Assembly: GCF_029946005.1 (NCBI RefSeq)
Contig: NZ_JAQSDR010000036.1
Span: forward strand, 94,640-158,639
DNA length: 64,000 bases
Reading direction: 5' to 3'
From: Aquabacterium sp.
GTDB lineage: Bacteria > Pseudomonadota > Gammaproteobacteria > Burkholderiales > Burkholderiaceae_C
Below are positions 58,775 to 64,000 of the stretch, piece after piece (position 1 is the first letter of the stretch; each line of letters starts with the position of its first letter). The position numbers and the translations under genes are program-made. Under the pieces are notes generated by a model. That model was given only the letters and a program-made list of their open reading frames with translations, had not been told where the DNA came from and ran no database searches.

Positions 58775-58792
58775 CCCCAATCAATTGGGGAG
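58775..58792 (+). promoter_or_regulatory. Short hairpin sequestering the Shine-Dalgarno of a PEP-CTERM gene
   Basis: CCCCAAT (58775-58781) pairs perfectly with ATTGGGG (58784-58790). The second arm contains most of GGGGAG (58787-58792), the presumed ribosome-binding sequence nine bases before the ATG at 58802. Possible translation control; the 2-base loop makes one or two inner pairs unlikely to form. Confidence 0.35.
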
Positions 58793-58801
58793 TACCTTGT
58801 C

Positions 58802-59791
58802 ATGAAACGCTCATTCGCCTTGTGCGCTGTATTTTTGGCTTGCTGCGGGGCCGCTTCAGCAGACGTCACCGATGTGGCGAATGCATCGACCTCGTTCTCG
58901 GGTTTGAACTACACGCTGGTGGACTTGGACCTGAGCGATGGCATCACGCCCTGGATCCAGTTCAACAACAACCATGTGTTGCAGGGCTTCAATCTCAACT
59001 ATTCGAACATCCAGTTCAACAGCCAAGCCGGGAGCATTTTCAGTGCACCTGCAGGCATGATCACTGCTGACGGCCTGCAGGCTTCGAGCACGCCAGGCGC
59101 CAACACCACCAGCAGTCAGCTCAAAGCCGAGAACATCCAGAATCTGCAGTACTTGGGTTCGCCCGATCCGCAGATGGCCTACCAGGGTGCCGTGGTCATG
59201 ACCACGCATGGCACGGGTGTGGATGGAGAAATGAACGTCCCGGTTCCCTTGCCCGGTGAGTTTGCGTGGACCTTGTCGCCCCATACCTTGTTGATCATTC
59301 AAGGCACCGCTCAGGCAAACGTCAGCGTCGATCTCAGCAAGCTGACTCAGGGGGCCTTGCTTCAAGACATCAGCAACAACCTGTATGGGGCAAGACTGGT
59401 GTCGTCTGCCGTGCTAACAGCCCAGTTGATGACCAACGCTTTCCTCTCGCCAGACACGGGTGATTTCATCCCTGATCAGCTTGATCAAATGGAAGTGGTG
59501 CTTGATGTTGAACAAAGCGTGAGCAGAGATGGCTTGTCCATCCCCGAAGGTGGACTTTTGTCGGACAGCGCCGAGCAGGCTTTCACCATTCAGATGTCCA
59601 ACGACACCAGCCAATCCTTGGATGGCAACCTGTTCTTCGGGGCCCGCAGTGAGGCGTCCCTCTTTGCCACGGCACCCCTGGTCACCGAAGTGCCCCAGGT
59701 GCCCGGCATCCCCGAGCCTGGCACTTATGCCCTGATGGGCCTGGGACTGGGTTTGATTGCTTGGCGCGTGCCGACGCATCGCTACTGCTGA
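58802..59791 (+). CDS. PEP-CTERM sorting domain protein, paralogue 1 in the dnaN-gyrB gap
   Basis: 329 residues. Signal peptide ends near ASA (residue 20), then a beta-rich domain with LNYTLVDLDLSDGITPWIQF at its start, and the sorting signal IPEPGTYALMGLGLGLIAW plus basic end. Exported and probably processed by exosortase. Its N-terminal domain resembles the next gene (LSYQLQDLNALDGLIPSF), so the two are paralogues. Cargo and role unknown. Confidence 0.88.
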   Translation: MKRSFALCAVFLACCGAASADVTDVANASTSFSGLNYTLVDLDLSDGITPWIQFNNNHVLQGFNLNYSNIQFNSQAGSIFSAPAGMITADGLQASSTPGANTTSSQLKAENIQNLQYLGSPDPQMAYQGAVVMTTHGTGVDGEMNVPVPLPGEFAWTLSPHTLLIIQGTAQANVSVDLSKLTQGALLQDISNNLYGARLVSSAVLTAQLMTNAFLSPDTGDFIPDQLDQMEVVLDVEQSVSRDGLSIPEGGLLSDSAEQAFTIQMSNDTSQSLDGNLFFGARSEASLFATAPLVTEVPQVPGIPEPGTYALMGLGLGLIAWRVPTHRYC

Positions 59792-59810
59792 TCAAAATAG
59801 GAAATTCTCC

Positions 59811-60722
59811 ATGAAAAGCTTCTTCAACCGTGGCCTGGTGGCCGTCTTGTCGGTGTCGGTGTGCTCGGTGGCCTTGGCCTTCGACGGGGTCGCTGTCCAG
59901 GCGTCGTCCAATCTCAGCAACCTGAGCTACCAGTTGCAGGATCTGAATGCGCTCGATGGCCTCATCCCGTCGTTCACGCCATCGACCAATCCCGCAGACA
60001 CCAAGACCAGGTTGTATTCGGGGGCCTACCTCGCCCCTGACTATCCGCCGTCGGTCACCTTCCCGTCCTTGCCCTTCGACAGCAGCAACGAGATCATCAC
60101 CGGGCCTGATTTCACGGCCTCATCGAAATCAGGCAATGACCTGGCGGTGAAAACCAACCTGATGCTGCCGACCGTGGCAAACGCCGTGCAGACCGCGACG
60201 CAGGGCCAGAACCTGGCCGTGGCCGGGGCATCCTCAACCTCCATTTGGACACTCGGGGCCTACAGCCAGGTGACCATCCAAGGAACCATCAACTCGTCCG
60301 TCAGTTTCGACATGTCGCAGCTGCTGACCACGAATGCCCCCGCCACGGGGCGCTTGTTGGGTGAAACGAGTTACGCCTATTTTTTCAATTCGCGAGATTC
60401 AAACGGCGATTGGGCCTACCTGAGCGGCAGCAGTGGCAACCTGTACATCTACTGGGACGTTGACGATGGCACCCATTCTGGTGGGCGCGATCTCGCCGAT
60501 TCCAACGCGGCGTCTGCCGACTTCGGCAAATCCTTCAGCTTCACAGCGACCAATGACAGCGCAACCGCCAAACAGGTCTTCCTGGTGTTTTCTGCGGGAT
60601 CGAATGTGACCTGGTCGCCAGCGAGGGACAACCTGGGCGTGCCAGAGCCTTCTACCTACGCGCTGATGGCCTTGGACCTGGGCCTGATGGCCTGGCGCGT
60701 GCGGGCCATCCGCCAAGGCTGA
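59811..60722 (+). CDS. PEP-CTERM sorting domain protein, paralogue 2 in the dnaN-gyrB gap
   Basis: 303 residues. Signal peptide VAVLSVSVCSVALA, a beta domain starting LSNLSYQLQDLNALDG, and the terminal PEPSTYALMALDLGLMAW then RVRAIRQG. ATG at 59811 lies 19 bases after the previous stop, so the pair is probably co-transcribed. The C-terminal signal is a PEPST variant and its helix carries an Asp, slightly unusual. Function unknown. Confidence 0.86.
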   Translation: MKSFFNRGLVAVLSVSVCSVALAFDGVAVQASSNLSNLSYQLQDLNALDGLIPSFTPSTNPADTKTRLYSGAYLAPDYPPSVTFPSLPFDSSNEIITGPDFTASSKSGNDLAVKTNLMLPTVANAVQTATQGQNLAVAGASSTSIWTLGAYSQVTIQGTINSSVSFDMSQLLTTNAPATGRLLGETSYAYFFNSRDSNGDWAYLSGSSGNLYIYWDVDDGTHSGGRDLADSNAASADFGKSFSFTATNDSATAKQVFLVFSAGSNVTWSPARDNLGVPEPSTYALMALDLGLMAWRVRAIRQG

Positions 60723-60736
60723 TTTCCCAGGGGATG

Positions 60737-63395
<2,659 letters not shown>

Positions 63396-63489
63396 CGTGT
63401 CGGGTGACACGGAAAGTGAAAACTGTGCCAAGTTAGTGAAAAACTACTGACGCAGTTGGTGAAAAGACCCAACAGACCTTGAAAGTTGA

Positions 63490-63518
63490 AACGCCCGGCA
63501 TATCCGGGCGTTTTGTTT
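63490..63518 (+). terminator. Intrinsic terminator downstream of gyrB
   Basis: AACGCCCGG (63490-63498) pairs perfectly with CCGGGCGTT (63504-63512) around CATAT, followed by TTGTTT. Ninety-odd bases after the gyrB stop. Confidence 0.92.
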
Positions 63519-64000
63519 CGTGGGTATATAGCAGAGACCCTGAGCTGAGAGTCATCTGCCTGTTGCGAATGGCCGGTTTGCAGCGGAGGGAGACAGTTGC
63601 CTCCGGGCAGTGAACTCACGGTGACCGCCAGCAAGCCGACCTTTGGTCCGGCAGCTAGCACTAGCATCAGTGTCAGCAATGCGCGGGACAGTTGCCGTCC
63701 GTCGAGCCTTGAACGGTAGGGCGGAGTCGATTGGGCGTTTCAGCATTGCAAGTGGGTTACTACCAGCTCATACGCCGTGCGTACAGCTTAAAGTTTTCGG
63801 CGAAGAGTTGAAGAAAACGACGGCTTCCCTTAGCGAAGCCTGCCTTCAAAAGGTCAGAAGTCAGCGACTCATCCTCAAGCTCCTGGAACAGCGTTCGTGC
63901 CCCTGTGCTGTGCCAGCCTACTCGGCCAACCGGCATCCAGGCAAGCGAGCCTGTCAGAAATTTTGTGTGTGAGGCATAGCATGTCGATAAGGAGCATGAA
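63519..64000. other. Gene-free stretch; an incoming gene may begin at the edge
   Basis: No convincing protein gene, tRNA or rRNA is seen. An open frame at 63643-63972 (109 codons) has low-complexity coding and resembles nothing. The last 20 bases carry AAGGAG (63989-63994) and two ATGs, so a gene probably starts at or just beyond the window edge; the stretch before it is AT-richer and looks like the left end of an insertion sequence, but I cannot name it. Confidence 0.35.

Noticed and set aside
63643..63972. 109-codon frame near the right edge
   Set aside because: No family resemblance, no Shine-Dalgarno, composition unlike neighbouring genes.

Overview
The window is a high-GC chromosomal segment of a betaproteobacterium, most likely a member of the Burkholderiales (Comamonadaceae / Sphaerotilaceae / Aquabacterium-like; the genus cannot be fixed from sequence reading alone). 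It contains the replication-origin neighbourhood: rpmH-rnpA-yidD-yidC run leftward; dnaA and dnaN run rightward, followed by two PEP-CTERM genes and gyrB; and mnmG-rsmG-parA-hydrolase-parB run leftward with three parS sites. The three PEP-CTERM proteins, beta-type LPS genes and many two-component and c-di-GMP proteins fit an aquatic, envelope-rich Gram-negative.

Layout. 1-6.0 kb: membrane-anchored trehalose-6-phosphate synthase (otsA) and otsB, glucokinase, two lipid A acyltransferases. 6.0-11.8 kb: accessory island with a 1355-residue HTH/nuclease-like protein, divergent from an AbiEi/AbiEii toxin-antitoxin pair; a palindromic operator lies over the presumed start of the large gene. 11.8-16.7 kb: chemoreceptor with a sigma-28-like promoter, then dapF, DUF484, carbonic anhydrase and xerC. 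16.8-27.3 kb: signalling block with an AraC regulator, HDOD protein, hybrid kinase, two YceI proteins with cytochrome b561, two tandem diguanylate cyclases and a PAS hybrid kinase. 27.3-33.7 kb: flavin reductase, methyltransferase and the par/mnmG operon. 33.9-38.3 kb: PEP-CTERM protein, cysteine-cluster protein, fatty-acid hydroxylase, YchJ, an SDR and a membrane protein. 38.5-44.2 kb: glycine-rich RNA-binding protein, then the LPS set kdsD-kdsC-lptC-SDR and a Kef-type antiporter. 44.2-49.9 kb: a 1348-residue hybrid kinase, and an HD-GYP regulator paired with a stand-alone cyclic-nucleotide-binding protein. 50-63.4 kb: mnmE, a second hydroxylase, a small membrane ORF and the origin genes. 63.4-64.0 kb: no recognisable gene.

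How the parts work together. The core genes cover chromosome start-up and segregation (dnaA, dnaN, gyrB, parAB/parS, xerC), tRNA U34 modification (mnmE, mnmG), membrane insertion (yidC, yidD) and LPS building (kdsC, kdsD, lptC, LpxL-like). Around them lies a dense c-di-GMP and phosphorelay network. The best candidate for an undescribed system is the 6.07-11.76 kb island: an XRE-HTH fused to a PD-(D/E)XK-like domain and a long helical region with no Walker A motif, beside an abortive-infection toxin-antitoxin pair. Several structured leaders (before the HDOD gene, two PEP-CTERM genes and gyrB) are also worth attention.
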